DNA of 64,000 nt from Arthrobacter sp. FW306-2-2C-D06B (GCF_021789175.1 NZ_CP084560.1:1302001-1366000); one strand, 5' to 3'; counted from the stretch's first letter, positions 18,806 through 29,564 are shown. Notes: generated by a model from the letters alone, not told the origin. Numbers and translations are program-made.

Positions 18806-20441
18806 CAACCAAGGCCCGGCACCCGAGCTCAGAGCGGGGTCAGGGAAGCGCGGCCAGCGCAAAGCCGGGAACAAGAACAAGGCCGTTGTGTTGGGAGCGC
18901 TTTCCGCGACGTTGCTCCTCGCCGCAGGGGCCGGAATGGTGTCGGCAGCATCCATCCTGCCGTCCCCGTCGGGAAGCAAAACGCTGGACATGTCCCTTGC
19001 GGATGTCCCGGCGGGCAGGACAACCGCAGTGTGTCCGGCATCTCCCCGTCTTGCAGAAGGAACCGCCGCGGGCACCGACAGCCAGTTCAGCCCCGTTTCA
19101 CGTTCGGCAAAGAGCTTCCTGGATGCGGTGGTGCTCAGCGACGCCGCCGGATCCGTTCCGGGGAGCAACCTCGCCTCGCTCGGCGGATCCGCGATCGCCG
19201 ACATTGCCAAGCCTCCGGCTGCCGCCCAAGTCCCGGCGTCGGGCCCTCCCGTGCTGAACGCCGGCGTCGTGGCCCAGAGGCCCGCGGGCGACGTCACCGT
19301 GGTGGGCGCCGATCCCATCAGTGGCCAGAAGGCCGCGGTGGCGGGCTTGATGAGCTACACCGCGAGCGACGGCGACCTCCGCGGGCTGGCGGCGGCACCC
19401 TGCCAGCAGCCGATCAACGATGCATGGCTCCTGGGAGCAAACACCGCGCTGGGGAGAACTGCGGTTTTGAACATCAGCAATGCCTCGGGCACACCCGCTA
19501 CCGTGAATCTCGAGCTGTTCGGTGCCCATGGACAGATCCAAGCCCCGGACAGCCGTGGCTTGCTGGTTTCGCCTGGAGCCACCCGATCCATCAACTTGGC
19601 CGGACTGGCCCCGAACGAGGGTCAGCTCTCGGTGCATCTGCGCAGCAGCGGCGGCCCCGTCGCGGCAACCATCCAGCAGAGCGTCCTCCGGGGCCTCACC
19701 GCCGGTGGTGTCGAGCTCATTACTCCCGGTGCCGGCGCCGCCGATGCCCAGGTCATGACCGGGGTGGACGTCCAGGACCCGGCAGCCGTGAAGTCGCTCG
19801 CGGACAAGCCCGGTTTTGCCGACGTCGTTCCGGCCTTGCAGATTACCGTTCCCGGTCCGGTGGACGCCGTCGTGGACGTGCGTTTGTTCGGGCCGAACGG
19901 CCAGCGCGCCTTGCCCGGTGGGGGAGCGGTGACCGCCAAAGCGGGTTCGGTTACCGAAGTGCCCCTCACGGGTGTCCCGGCCGGCATGTATACCGTCAGC
20001 GCCACATCGGATGTTTCCTTCGCAGCGTCCTCCCGCGTAACGCGGGGGCTCAAGGCCGAGGACCCCGTTGATTTCGCCTGGTCTCCGGCAGCAGTCCGCT
20101 TGGGTAGCCAGCATGTGATGTCGGTGCCCCAAGGCGGAACCCGCTTCCTCAGCTTCGGCGTGCCGGCGGGCAGGGCCACGGTCAGCTACACGCCGGTCAC
20201 CTCTGACGGCAAGGTACACAAGACCCAAACGGTCGACATCGCCGGGGGGACCACATCGGTCATCGGCGTTCCGGATAAGTCCGACGGCGCCGCGGTCTCG
20301 GGCTACATCGTGTCGGCGTCAGGGGACGCTGCCTACGGCGCGCTCGTCCTCGGCCAAGGCGATCAACCAGGCGTTTCGGTCCTGACCATCCAGGATGGCG
20401 CTGCGGGCCACGAAAAAGTACAGGTCACGCTCGGTTACTGA
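18798..20441 (+). CDS. DUF5719 family membrane-anchored protein
   Basis: A 547-residue protein: basic N-terminus (GKRGQRKAGNKNK), one hydrophobic segment at about 29-52, then a long Ala/Gly/Val-rich beta-type region exposed outside the cell. It matches DUF5719, found in actinobacteria next to the large glycosyltransferase. The GTG start has AAGGAG 7 bases upstream and overlaps the glycosyltransferase stop by 8 bp, so the two are coupled and may act together in envelope glycan assembly. No catalytic motif was recognised. Confidence 0.82.
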   Translation: MSDNQGPAPELRAGSGKRGQRKAGNKNKAVVLGALSATLLLAAGAGMVSAASILPSPSGSKTLDMSLADVPAGRTTAVCPASPRLAEGTAAGTDSQFSPVSRSAKSFLDAVVLSDAAGSVPGSNLASLGGSAIADIAKPPAAAQVPASGPPVLNAGVVAQRPAGDVTVVGADPISGQKAAVAGLMSYTASDGDLRGLAAAPCQQPINDAWLLGANTALGRTAVLNISNASGTPATVNLELFGAHGQIQAPDSRGLLVSPGATRSINLAGLAPNEGQLSVHLRSSGGPVAATIQQSVLRGLTAGGVELITPGAGAADAQVMTGVDVQDPAAVKSLADKPGFADVVPALQITVPGPVDAVVDVRLFGPNGQRALPGGGAVTAKAGSVTEVPLTGVPAGMYTVSATSDVSFAASSRVTRGLKAEDPVDFAWSPAAVRLGSQHVMSVPQGGTRFLSFGVPAGRATVSYTPVTSDGKVHKTQTVDIAGGTTSVIGVPDKSDGAAVSGYIVSASGDAAYGALVLGQGDQPGVSVLTIQDGAAGHEKVQVTLGY

Positions 20442-20953
20442 TAACGACGGCGGTAAACGGGGTCCAGGGTCTCCGGCGGCACTCCGAGCATCTCGGCGGT
20501 GTACTCGACGACCACGTCGTGCACCAGGTCCTGAAGGTCCTCGCGGCCACCGGTGGTGTGCTCGACGACGCGCCGATAGATGGTGATGACGGGTCCTGCG
20601 CCGTGGGCTGCCGGGGTGTATGAGCCCAGCGGCGCCGCAGTTCCCTCGGCCACCAGTTGCTCAAGGTTCGGCGGGATCTCGTCGACGGCGAATGCCACGC
20701 CGTCGAGCCGTTTGCCCCACATATCCTGCAGCCGCTCCGCGGAATCGAGCACGAGGTCGTCGAACCTCTCGGCACGCGTCCGGTAGCCGGGAAGGTTGGG
20801 AAGGATGATTTCCCCGCGCAACCCCCGCCCGTGGCGGTTCCTGCGGCGCTCCCTGAAGCCGCGTGCGGACGTGGCCGCCGCCGTCGTTTCCTGGCTGTCC
20901 CCGGTGTCGGACAATTGGACTGTGAAGCCCGGAACGTGGTGCTGTGACTGCAT
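20435..20953 (-). CDS. zincin-like metallopeptidase family protein
   Basis: A 172-residue member of the small metallopeptidase family encoded beside whiB2 and DUF3499 in actinobacteria. The conserved core includes GRGLRGEIILPNLPGYRTR, the RFDDLVLDSAERL segment and a C-terminal helix at the place where zincins carry HExxH. Here that helix reads VHDVVVEYTAEMLGV, so the motif is HDVVVEY and lacks the second His; peptidase activity is doubtful. The ATG lies 6 bases after TAAAGT (complement of 20960-20965), a leaderless layout. It overlaps the convergent DUF5719 gene by 7 bp. Confidence 0.8.
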   Translation of the reverse strand: MQSQHHVPGFTVQLSDTGDSQETTAAATSARGFRERRRNRHGRGLRGEIILPNLPGYRTRAERFDDLVLDSAERLQDMWGKRLDGVAFAVDEIPPNLEQLVAEGTAAPLGSYTPAAHGAGPVITIYRRVVEHTTGGREDLQDLVHDVVVEYTAEMLGVPPETLDPVYRRRYQ

Positions 20954-21050
20954 ATATCGACTTTAGACCCGTGGTTCCACCAACGCGACATAATGCGCGC
21001 GAAGGGGCAATGCACCGCGCCGCGGGGAAGTGCGGCTAATCTGGGATGTT
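20954..21050. promoter_or_regulatory. divergent leaderless promoters (metallopeptidase / DUF3499)
   Basis: A 97-base gap serves two genes read outward. On the minus strand TAAAGT (20960-20965) precedes the ATG by 6 bases; on the plus strand TAATCT (21037-21042) precedes the GTG by 8. Neither gene has room for a Shine-Dalgarno sequence. No clear -35 boxes were seen. Confidence 0.55.
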
Positions 21051-21425
21051 GTGGGTGCAATCCGTCAGTGTTCCAGATCAGCCTGCCGCCAATCCGCGGT
21101 GGCTACTTTGACGTACGTTTACGCCGAGTCCACGGCGGTGCTGGGTCCGCTGGCCACATATGCCGAGCCGCATTCCTACGATCTGTGCGCGCAGCATGCC
21201 GAATCGCTGACTGTGCCGCGGGGCTGGGAAGTCATGAGGCTCGCCATGCCATCCTCACCGCCTCAGCCCGGGCCGGACGATCTCCTTGCCCTGGCGAACG
21301 CCGTGCGTGAAGCCGCGTCGGCCCCGGCCGCGCCGGAACAACGCACAGTCCGCACACCCTTCGACGGACCGGCCCCTGCAGAGGGAACCAGGCGCCACCT
21401 GCGCATCCTGCGCGATCCTTCCTGA
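21051..21425 (+). CDS. DUF3499 family zinc-ribbon-like protein
   Basis: A 124-residue protein matching DUF3499, a conserved actinobacterial family of unknown function. Cysteines at positions 7 and 12 ([12 protein letters not shown]) and a later DLCAQH suggest a metal site. The family core, [20 protein letters not shown], is intact. The C-terminal 50 residues are Pro/Ala-rich. The GTG at 21051 matches the usual family N-terminus (GAIRQCSR) and lies 8 bases after TAATCT. An upstream GTG at 21030 would precede that box and was rejected. Confidence 0.85.
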   Translation: MGAIRQCSRSACRQSAVATLTYVYAESTAVLGPLATYAEPHSYDLCAQHAESLTVPRGWEVMRLAMPSSPPQPGPDDLLALANAVREAASAPAAPEQRTVRTPFDGPAPAEGTRRHLRILRDPS

Positions 21426-21599
21426 CCCCCGGACAACAGGAACTGCGCGTCCCCTGACGCTGTGTGTCGCCTTATGTGTCGCCGCTCCCCGCATGACAAG
21501 CTTTGTGACACCGTGCGCTGCGCCGCCGGGTTGTACTCTGGAAGCTGCCATATCTGTCCACAGCGGCGTCCGCGGGATGCCATCCAGGGAGCTTCAACC

Positions 21600-21839
21600 A
21601 TGCCAAAGGTCAGTCCTGAATTGTTGTCCATCCTGCGGTGCCCTGTCACCGGGTCCCCGCTGGAGCAGGACGGCGAGGAACTTGTCACGACGGCCGCTGC
21701 CGCGTCGGGTGAGAAGCTCCGCTATGCCATCCAGGACGGAATCCCCTTGCTGCTTCCCCCGGAGCTGCTGGCGGCCGCCAACGCCGCGGCCTCGGACCAA
21801 CACGACGCAGGCCAACACGACGGCCCCGGCCACGCCTGA
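21600..21839 (+). CDS. Trm112-like small protein (UPF0434/YcaR type)
   Basis: A 79-residue protein with the Trm112p-like fold: [16 protein letters not shown] at the N-terminus and the [12 protein letters not shown] signature. In eukaryotes and archaea relatives activate methyltransferases; the bacterial role is not settled. Only one of the expected metal-binding cysteines is present (Cys14; CPVT in place of CPxC). The last 20 residues are His/Asp-rich ([14 protein letters not shown]) and could bind metal. AGGGAG lies 8 bases before the ATG. It is 40 bp upstream of ahcY and probably co-transcribed. The 174-base gap before it shows no clear feature. Confidence 0.8.
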   Translation: MPKVSPELLSILRCPVTGSPLEQDGEELVTTAAAASGEKLRYAIQDGIPLLLPPELLAAANAAASDQHDAGQHDGPGHA

Positions 21840-21879
21840 GCCCCCTGACTCGACCATTCGGTACTTCCAAAGGACTTCC

Positions 21880-23373
<1,494 letters not shown>

Positions 23374-23381
23374 GTACACCC

Positions 23382-23411
23382 GCTGGGGGCGCGCCGAGGC
23401 GGGCTCCCAGC
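23382..23411 (+). terminator. terminator after ahcY
   Basis: GCTGGGGGC (23382-23390) pairs with GCTCCCAGC (23403-23411) with one G-T pair; 12-base loop, 8 bases after the stop. No T-tract. Confidence 0.6.
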
Positions 23412-23489
23412 CAATATCAAGCCGCGCCCTTTAGGATGCGGCTGTGGGGCGTGAGTTTTTTGGGGGCGTGAGTTTTGGAGAAAACAGGA

Positions 23490-24851
23490 ATGGGCCTTAA
23501 TCCCGACGGCGAGCAAGCGGACACTTTCGAGCATGTGGACGCTGCGCGGCTCTTCGACGTTGAGCAGGAAAGCACCAGTGCCCGGCACTTGGACGCTGGG
23601 CACTTGGACGCTGGGCACTCGGACACGACGCCGACGAAGCGAAGCCGGTTCCGCAAGGTCGCCTGGATCGTGGTTGTCTGCCTCATTGCCGCGCTCAGCG
23701 GCACGTTCGCCGCAGTGGCCCCGCATGCGGCCAGCGCGGCAATCGAGTCCGAGGGATCATCAGGTGAACGCAGCGAGGCGGCAGCAGTGCTGCCTGTCGT
23801 GAAGCCTGCCACGGTTGTTGCCTCGCCTGCGAGCGGGGCCAAACAGGTGAACCCGGCTGCGCCCGTCACGATCAGCGTCAAGGACGGAACCCTGGACAGG
23901 GTCTCCCTGACGAGCGCCCGAGGGAAGACCGTCGATGGTGCGTTGACCCCGGATGGACTGAGCTGGACCGCGTCCACGCCCCTCGAGTTCAACTCCTCCT
24001 ACACCTTCAATTACACCGTTGCGGATGCGGCCGGACGCCCGACGTCGAAGACTGGATCCTTCACAACGGTTTCCACGCAGAACGAGGCCGACGCCGCCAT
24101 GTACCCCCTGGACGGGGCGAAGGTGGGCGTGGCGCAGCCGCTCCAGCTCACGTTCAGTGAACCCGTGGTCAACAAAGCCGCCGTCGAGAAGGCCATCAAG
24201 GTTACCTCCACGTCGGGCCAGGCCGGGGCCTTCCACTGGTTCAGCGACACCATGGTGCGTTACCGTCCGGAGAACTTCTGGGCAGCGAACAGCACCGTCA
24301 CCGTGGACCTCAAGCTGTTCGGGGTGGACTTCGGCAACGGACAGATCGGCAACTTCAACAAGTCGAACACCTTCAAGATCGGCGATAAGAAGGTGGCGGT
24401 GGCCGATGCGGTTGCCCACACATTCACGGTCAGTGTCAACGACCAGCAAGTGGGCCAGTGGCCGGACACCATGGGAGACACCAGGTTCCCTTCCGCGCGC
24501 GGCTACTTGGTGCTCATGGAAAAGTACCGGGTAGAGCACATGGACGCCTCGACCATCGGCCTCAAGCCGGGGGATCCGGCCTACTATGGACAGCTTGACG
24601 TCAACTACGCCACGCGCCTGACACCCAGCGGCGAGTTCATCCACCAGGCCACCGACTCGGCCCTGCCGTACATAGGTGTCACGAACCTCTCCCACGGCTG
24701 CATCGGACTGGGACCCGACGGTGCGAAATGGGTGTTCGACAACATGACAACTGGAGACGTCGTCCAGGTGGTCAATACCCAGGGTGACTACGCCAATTTC
24801 GACGACGGCTTTGGCGACTGGAACATCCCCTGGGCCCAATACGCCAACTAA
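23490..24851 (+). CDS. L,D-transpeptidase (YkuD) with Ig-like domains, copy 1
   Basis: Forms 3-3 peptidoglycan cross-links or attaches partners to the wall. The 453 residues comprise a cytoplasmic tail, one transmembrane helix (57-78), Ig-like domains as in mycobacterial Ldt proteins (about 95-310), and a YkuD domain. Its SHGCIGL motif is at 401-407 with nucleophile Cys404, preceded by a conserved His region. The C-terminus ends FGDWNIPWAQYAN. The tail contains a repeated HLDAG pentapeptide (33-42) encoded by 15-bp tandem repeats at 23584-23613. The ATG at 23490 has GGAGA 8 bases upstream; a TTG at 23475 is a less likely start. TAGGAT at 23432-23437 may be the -10 box. Confidence 0.9.
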   Translation: MGLNPDGEQADTFEHVDAARLFDVEQESTSARHLDAGHLDAGHSDTTPTKRSRFRKVAWIVVVCLIAALSGTFAAVAPHAASAAIESEGSSGERSEAAAVLPVVKPATVVASPASGAKQVNPAAPVTISVKDGTLDRVSLTSARGKTVDGALTPDGLSWTASTPLEFNSSYTFNYTVADAAGRPTSKTGSFTTVSTQNEADAAMYPLDGAKVGVAQPLQLTFSEPVVNKAAVEKAIKVTSTSGQAGAFHWFSDTMVRYRPENFWAANSTVTVDLKLFGVDFGNGQIGNFNKSNTFKIGDKKVAVADAVAHTFTVSVNDQQVGQWPDTMGDTRFPSARGYLVLMEKYRVEHMDASTIGLKPGDPAYYGQLDVNYATRLTPSGEFIHQATDSALPYIGVTNLSHGCIGLGPDGAKWVFDNMTTGDVVQVVNTQGDYANFDDGFGDWNIPWAQYAN

Positions 24852-24953
24852 CACGGCGCGCCTTTCGGCACTGTCGGGGACGCATCAGTACCCCCGGTAG
24901 ACTTGGCGGGTCAGTCTTGGGGGCTGGCTTCTGCCGGGGGATGTGGAGTTGCT

Positions 24954-26186
24954 GTGGCGTCGCAAAGGAAGCGCAAAGCCGGGAAGATTCTCGGAATCAT
25001 GGGGATGTGTGCCGCGGTTGCGGCCGGAGGAATCGGTGCTGCGACCGCCCCGAATTGGCTGCAAACGGGGGTCGAATCAGAAGCGGGATCGCCGCAACGC
25101 ACGGATGTCGGACTGGGGTCCGCCGTCGTCAAGGCAGTAGAACTGGGAATTACGCCCCTTGACGGTGCCCGCGAAGTGAATCCCGCCGTCGGGCCATCCG
25201 TGAAGGCCGTGCACGGCACGCTGAAGGACATTGAACTTGTGCCGGCCACGGGCGGCAAGGCCGTCAAGGGAGCCATCAGCGCCGACGGCAGCACCTGGTC
25301 CACGCTGGATCCTTTGGGGTTCAACACTGAGTACCGTTTTGGCTTCACCGTTGTTGATGGCGCGGGCCGGGAAATCCGGAAGACCCAATCGTTCACCACG
25401 GTTTCCACGCCCAACGAGGCCAACGCCATGGTGTTCCCCAACGACGGTGCCGTCATGGGTTCTGGCCAGCCCATCGAAATCAACTTCAGCGAGCCCGTGG
25501 CGGACAAAGCCGCCATGGAACAGGCCGTGAAGATCAGTGTTTCCTCGGGCCAGAAGGTGGCCTGGCGCTGGTACTCGGACCGTAAAGTTCGTATCCGCCC
25601 GGAGACCTTCTGGGGAGCCAACACGAGCGTCACCGTGGACATGCCTCTGTTCGGCAGGGATTTCGGCAACGGAATGATCGGCAACTCAGACGTCAAGGCC
25701 ACGTTCACGACCGGTCCACAGCGGATAGCGGTGGTGGACGACGCCACCAAGACCATGAAGGTGTATTTCGACGGCGCGCTCGTCAAGACCGCTCCGGTGA
25801 CCCTCGGCAGTCCGGATTGGCTCTCGCCCACGGGCTACGCCGTGATCATGGAGCAGGAGCGCCACTCCAGATTCAACGCCGGCAGCATCGGCCTCAAATC
25901 CGGTGACAAGGGCTACTACGCACCGCTCGTCGTCGAGCACGCCAACCGGCTCACGAACTCAGGGGTCTACGTTCACCAGGCACTTCCATCGGCTTACGGG
26001 GCCGTCGGCGCGTACAACGTCTCGCACGGCTGTGTTGGATTGCTCCCGGCCGACGCCGCGTGGTTCTTCAACAACATGCGTACGGGGGACGTGGTGCAGG
26101 TGCTGAACACCGGTGCCCCCGTCGTGGAACCGCTGGAAGGCTTCGGCGACTGGAACATCGCCTGGGCCGGCTACGCGAAGCGCTGA
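24954..26186 (+). CDS. L,D-transpeptidase (YkuD) with Ig-like domains, copy 2
   Basis: A 410-residue paralogue of the preceding gene with the same layout: basic tail, one transmembrane or signal helix (about 11-31), Ig-like domains, then the YkuD domain with SHGCVGL at 357-363 and nucleophile Cys360. It ends in the same FGDWNIAWAGYAK motif. GTG 24954 was chosen for its GGAG 5 bases upstream; the TTG at 24903 would lie inside the TAGACT hexamer (24898-24903) that could be its -10. The gap of 102 bp to copy 1 and a separate promoter-like box suggest independent expression after tandem duplication. Confidence 0.9.
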   Translation: MASQRKRKAGKILGIMGMCAAVAAGGIGAATAPNWLQTGVESEAGSPQRTDVGLGSAVVKAVELGITPLDGAREVNPAVGPSVKAVHGTLKDIELVPATGGKAVKGAISADGSTWSTLDPLGFNTEYRFGFTVVDGAGREIRKTQSFTTVSTPNEANAMVFPNDGAVMGSGQPIEINFSEPVADKAAMEQAVKISVSSGQKVAWRWYSDRKVRIRPETFWGANTSVTVDMPLFGRDFGNGMIGNSDVKATFTTGPQRIAVVDDATKTMKVYFDGALVKTAPVTLGSPDWLSPTGYAVIMEQERHSRFNAGSIGLKSGDKGYYAPLVVEHANRLTNSGVYVHQALPSAYGAVGAYNVSHGCVGLLPADAAWFFNNMRTGDVVQVLNTGAPVVEPLEGFGDWNIAWAGYAKR

Positions 26187-26251
26187 GCGCTGCCGGGACT
26201 TGCCGCAGCTATGCCCGACGGCGTTGCTCACCCTGCGTGCCGCGGGCTTGG

Positions 26252-27064
26252 CTAGCGCGTGAACGGAAGCCTGCTGAGTCGATCGCCGACAACGGCGCTG
26301 CGTTGTTCTGCGCGGCGCAGCCGTTCCAGGTCCCGGTTTCTGCGCTCGCCCAACACAGCGTGCAGGTAGCCTTCCGGTGTGGTTCCGGGCGGCGGCGACG
26401 GGGCGACGTAAGCCGCCAATTCGCTCGCAAGGGCCGCGGCCATGTGGGCGCGCGAGTCCGGCGCCATCCGCCAGGCCTGCTGGACGAACTGTGATGCCCG
26501 CCGCGCCATGCCGTCCGGAACCCTGCCGATATCCGCGAGTCCCACCCATGCCTGCAGGTACGGAGGGGCATAGGGGAGGATTTTAGGTTCAGCGGGAACG
26601 CGCTGCCTGAGCGAATAGGTTCCGGCCACAACGTCTCCGAGCCTCTTCGATTTGTCGTTGAACAGTGCCACCGCAATGGCCAATCCGCCGAAGGTCGCGT
26701 AGATCTCCAGGAAGCCGATCAACCCGCGGATCACCGCGTGCCGGAAGCGGATGGATCCGCCGTCGTCGCGCACAATCCGGAGCCCGGTAGCCAGCTTGCC
26801 CAGCGAACGCCCGCGGCTCAGCGTCTCCACCGCTACGGGGACGACCACGAGGCACAGCACCACGCTGGACAAGGCCATCGCCCGGCCCGCGGCCGCGTCC
26901 ACATGGGGTGCCGCCATACCGAGCAGGAACAACACACCCAGCAGCAACGCAATGTGAGCCACGACGTCGAGCATGAGCCCGAGTGCCCTCGCCCCGAACG
27001 ACGCCGGCCGCAGTTCAAGGACCACGGCCTCGCCGGTAATGATCGAACTCAAGCCCGCCCCCAA
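26252..27064 (-). CDS. RDD family membrane protein
   Basis: A 270-residue protein with an RDD domain: a first helix after SFGARALGLMLDVVAH, a second hydrophobic segment, then the amphipathic GRSLGKLATGLRIVRDDGG segment and a third helix before GDVVAGTYSLRQR. The C-terminal 100 residues are soluble. Function is unknown; RDD proteins are often near SpoIIM/DUF95, MoxR and DUF58 genes, and here the divergent neighbour is a SpoIIM-type gene. The start is uncertain: TTG at 27064 or TTG at 27052 (which would give SSIITGEAVVLEL). It converges with the second L,D-transpeptidase gene. Confidence 0.82.
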   Translation of the reverse strand: MGAGLSSIITGEAVVLELRPASFGARALGLMLDVVAHIALLLGVLFLLGMAAPHVDAAAGRAMALSSVVLCLVVVPVAVETLSRGRSLGKLATGLRIVRDDGGSIRFRHAVIRGLIGFLEIYATFGGLAIAVALFNDKSKRLGDVVAGTYSLRQRVPAEPKILPYAPPYLQAWVGLADIGRVPDGMARRASQFVQQAWRMAPDSRAHMAAALASELAAYVAPSPPPGTTPEGYLHAVLGERRNRDLERLRRAEQRSAVVGDRLSRLPFTR

Positions 27065-27192
27065 GCATTGCCACGACGTCCGCAGGACCGGACGGCTCCC
27101 GCTGGATCGAGTCTAACCGCGGCCACGGATGCGGAGGAGGGGTTTGCTTGGATGTGGGACTGTTTGGGGAGGGTTGGGATTAGGGTGGAGCC

Positions 27193-28185
27193 GTGGACAT
27201 GGATGCCTTCTCTGTCGTGAACGGGACGAAATGGTCCCGCTTGAACGAGCTCGCGCACAAACGGCGCCTTGACGGTGGTGAAGCCGACGAGCTTCTGCGT
27301 TTGTACCAAGTGGTGTCGTCACACCTGTCCCTCATCAGGTCCGTGGCCCCGGAGAGCGCGCTCTCCGCCTCTTTGTCGGCGGCCCTCGCCCAGGCCCGTA
27401 CCCGCTTCACCGGGGCGCGGTCGAATTTCATCGAAGACCTCGCCCGCTTTTTCGTGGTGTCCCTGCCCGCAGCGTTCTACCGCTTGCGCTGGCTCACGGT
27501 CTGGTGCGGGGTTTTCTTCTGCGTTGTGGCAGGCGCCTACACCCTCTGGATCGGAACGTCCGCGGACGCCTTGAGGGCCCTCGGAAGCAGCACTGCCGTG
27601 AAGCAATACGTCGACCATGACTTCGTCGGCTACTACTCCGAGAACCCCGCTGCGTCTTTTGCCGGCGCCGTCTGGACCAACAATGCCTGGATAGGGGCGC
27701 AGGCCGTGGCCTTGGGCATCACCGGTTTCTGGGTGCCATACGCGCTTTTCGCGAATGCACAGGGCCTGGGAGTCGCAGCGGGCGTGTTTGCCGCCACCGG
27801 CAAGATGGACGTGTTCTTCAGCTACATCCTCCCGCACGGCCTCATGGAGTTGACGGCCGTCTTCATCGCCTCCGCGGGCGGCCTCCGCATTTTCTGGGCC
27901 ATGGTTTCCCCGGGACCGCGGCGTAGGATGCAGGCAGTCGCGGACGAAGGGCGTTCCCTGATCACGGTGGCCCTCGGCCTGGTGCTTGTCCTGTTCGTTT
28001 CCGGACTTGTCGAGGCATTTGTGACGCCGAGCCCGCTTCCTGTGTGGGCCAAGATCCTGATCGGTTCGCTCGTTCTCGCGGCATACTGGGTCTATGCCTT
28101 GGTGCTGGGCGGGCGGGCATTCCGTGCAGGCGCCACCGGCGACCTGGACGCAAACGATGCCGGCTACCGGGAGATAGCCGCCTGA
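27193..28185 (+). CDS. stage II sporulation protein M-like (DUF95) membrane protein
   Basis: A 330-residue integral membrane protein of the SpoIIM/DUF95 family, with a cytoplasmic N-terminal helix bundle of about 95 residues followed by six or so transmembrane helices. In Bacillus SpoIIM drives septal membrane migration; in non-sporulating actinobacteria the role is unknown. The GTG at 27193 is 6 bases after TAGGGT (27181-27186), fitting a leaderless mRNA. ATG 27199 with GGTGGAG 8 bases upstream is an alternative start, two residues shorter. Divergent from the RDD gene, its usual genomic companion. Confidence 0.85.
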   Translation: MDMDAFSVVNGTKWSRLNELAHKRRLDGGEADELLRLYQVVSSHLSLIRSVAPESALSASLSAALAQARTRFTGARSNFIEDLARFFVVSLPAAFYRLRWLTVWCGVFFCVVAGAYTLWIGTSADALRALGSSTAVKQYVDHDFVGYYSENPAASFAGAVWTNNAWIGAQAVALGITGFWVPYALFANAQGLGVAAGVFAATGKMDVFFSYILPHGLMELTAVFIASAGGLRIFWAMVSPGPRRRMQAVADEGRSLITVALGLVLVLFVSGLVEAFVTPSPLPVWAKILIGSLVLAAYWVYALVLGGRAFRAGATGDLDANDAGYREIAA

Positions 28186-28330
28186 CGGCACCCGGGTCCG
28201 GCCGCAATCCGACGTTCGCCGGGGTGGCTCATCGTCTCTCCGCGAGGGCTGGCGGTAGGCTCGAAGGCAGAGAAGATTGCCAGCGGACCGTTCCTGCTCC
28301 GGCATGTGAATCCTACGGAAGTGAATCCAA

Positions 28331-29500
28331 GTGACCGAGAAGAGCCCGATCCCCAAAGACCCGGACGCGGATATCCACGACGACGGCGACGAGCCGGCCT
28401 TCGAATGGATGAAGCCCGCCCCCAAGTCCGCGGCCGCTGACGTACGCCCGGCAGGGGCCGCTGACGGAGCGCGGGACTCTTCGGCGAAGCGCGTGCCAGA
28501 AGAAGGCAAACAGGGAGCTGGGGCCGTGTCAGGCGCAGTTGGAGGCGAAGCTGCACGGCCTCTCGCCGAACGGCCCGTCGCAGCACAACAGCCGGAGAGC
28601 CGGGCAGACCGCAAAGCCGCTGAGGCTGCGGAGGCCGGGCCGGAACCGGCCCTCTTCGCAGAGCCTCTGCCGACGTCGGCCCTTCAGGTCCGCCCGCCGG
28701 AAGCCGAGGTGGAACGCCGCAACCACGAGCGGGAGCAGGCCGCCAAAGCCAAGCCGCTGGCGCCCCGCATTTTCCAGGTCCTGCTCGCCGCCTTCTACCC
28801 GGTGGTCCTCCTGGTGCTGGCAATCCGCGCCGTCGCGAGCCCGCTGTTCCTGTGGGTGGAGTATTACCGGCCGGGCTTCCCCGGAGACGGCTATGGCTTC
28901 AATGCCGATGACCGGATGACGTATGGTTCCTATGCCCTGGACTATCTCAGCAACTGGTCCGGGCCACGCTACTTGGGCGAGCTTGTCAACCACAACGGCG
29001 AGAAGTTGTTCAAGGAGGGCGAAGTTTCCCACATGGCCGATGTCAAGACCGTGATGCTCTCGGCATTCGGGGCCGGCGCCCTCATGATCATCATTGGGAT
29101 CATCGCGATGATCTATCTGCGCAAACGAAGCACGGGAGGGATCCGCCGCGGACTCTTTGCCGGTTCGATCGTCACCTTGGTCCTCATCCTGGGACTGGGC
29201 ACGCTTGCGGCACTGGGCTGGCAGCAGTTCTTCACGGACTTCCACCACATCTTCTTCGCCAACGGCACCTGGACCTTCGCACTCGACGACACGTTGATCC
29301 GCTTGTTCCCGGGACAGTACTGGATGGATTCCGGAATTGCGATCGGCGCCTTGGTCTTCATCACGGCGCTGCTGACCCTCATCTTCACTTGGCCTACCCG
29401 CCGTCGTCGCGGACTCTCTCCCAAGAACGAAGCCGCCGCGGACGACAGTGTGGATACCGACCCGGAGGTCCGCGCGGAGGCCGGCACGCCGGAGAAGTAG
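28331..29500 (+). CDS. TIGR01906 / DUF1461 (Lit-like) membrane protein
   Basis: A 389-residue membrane protein. The N-terminal 135 residues are disordered and rich in Ala, Pro and charged residues. The rest has about four transmembrane helices, with a large first extracytoplasmic loop carrying YGSYALDYLSNW and EVSHMADVKTVM, diagnostic of DUF1461. The family includes Lit, the lipoprotein intramolecular transacylase of some Firmicutes; whether this protein modifies lipoproteins is unknown. The GTG start has GGAAG 9 bases upstream. The 145-base gap before it contains a possible -10 box TAGGCT (28256-28261). Confidence 0.8.
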   Translation: MTEKSPIPKDPDADIHDDGDEPAFEWMKPAPKSAAADVRPAGAADGARDSSAKRVPEEGKQGAGAVSGAVGGEAARPLAERPVAAQQPESRADRKAAEAAEAGPEPALFAEPLPTSALQVRPPEAEVERRNHEREQAAKAKPLAPRIFQVLLAAFYPVVLLVLAIRAVASPLFLWVEYYRPGFPGDGYGFNADDRMTYGSYALDYLSNWSGPRYLGELVNHNGEKLFKEGEVSHMADVKTVMLSAFGAGALMIIIGIIAMIYLRKRSTGGIRRGLFAGSIVTLVLILGLGTLAALGWQQFFTDFHHIFFANGTWTFALDDTLIRLFPGQYWMDSGIAIGALVFITALLTLIFTWPTRRRRGLSPKNEAAADDSVDTDPEVRAEAGTPEK

Positions 29501-29516
29501 CGCCGCCGCAAGAACG

Positions 29517-29564
29517 AAGAAGCGGTCCGCCTTGGAATATTCAATCCCAGGCGGGCCGCTTCTT
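29517..29564. terminator. bidirectional terminator
   Basis: A 16-bp stem (29517-29532 with 29549-29564, one G-T pair) between the convergent DUF1461 and mannosyltransferase genes. The outer ends are AAGAAG and CTTCTT with further T residues after, so it can work in both directions. Confidence 0.85.

Noticed and set aside
21426..21599. SAH riboswitch upstream of the Trm112-ahcY pair
   Set aside because: No segment resembling the conserved SAH-aptamer core was seen, and the ribosome sites look ordinary.
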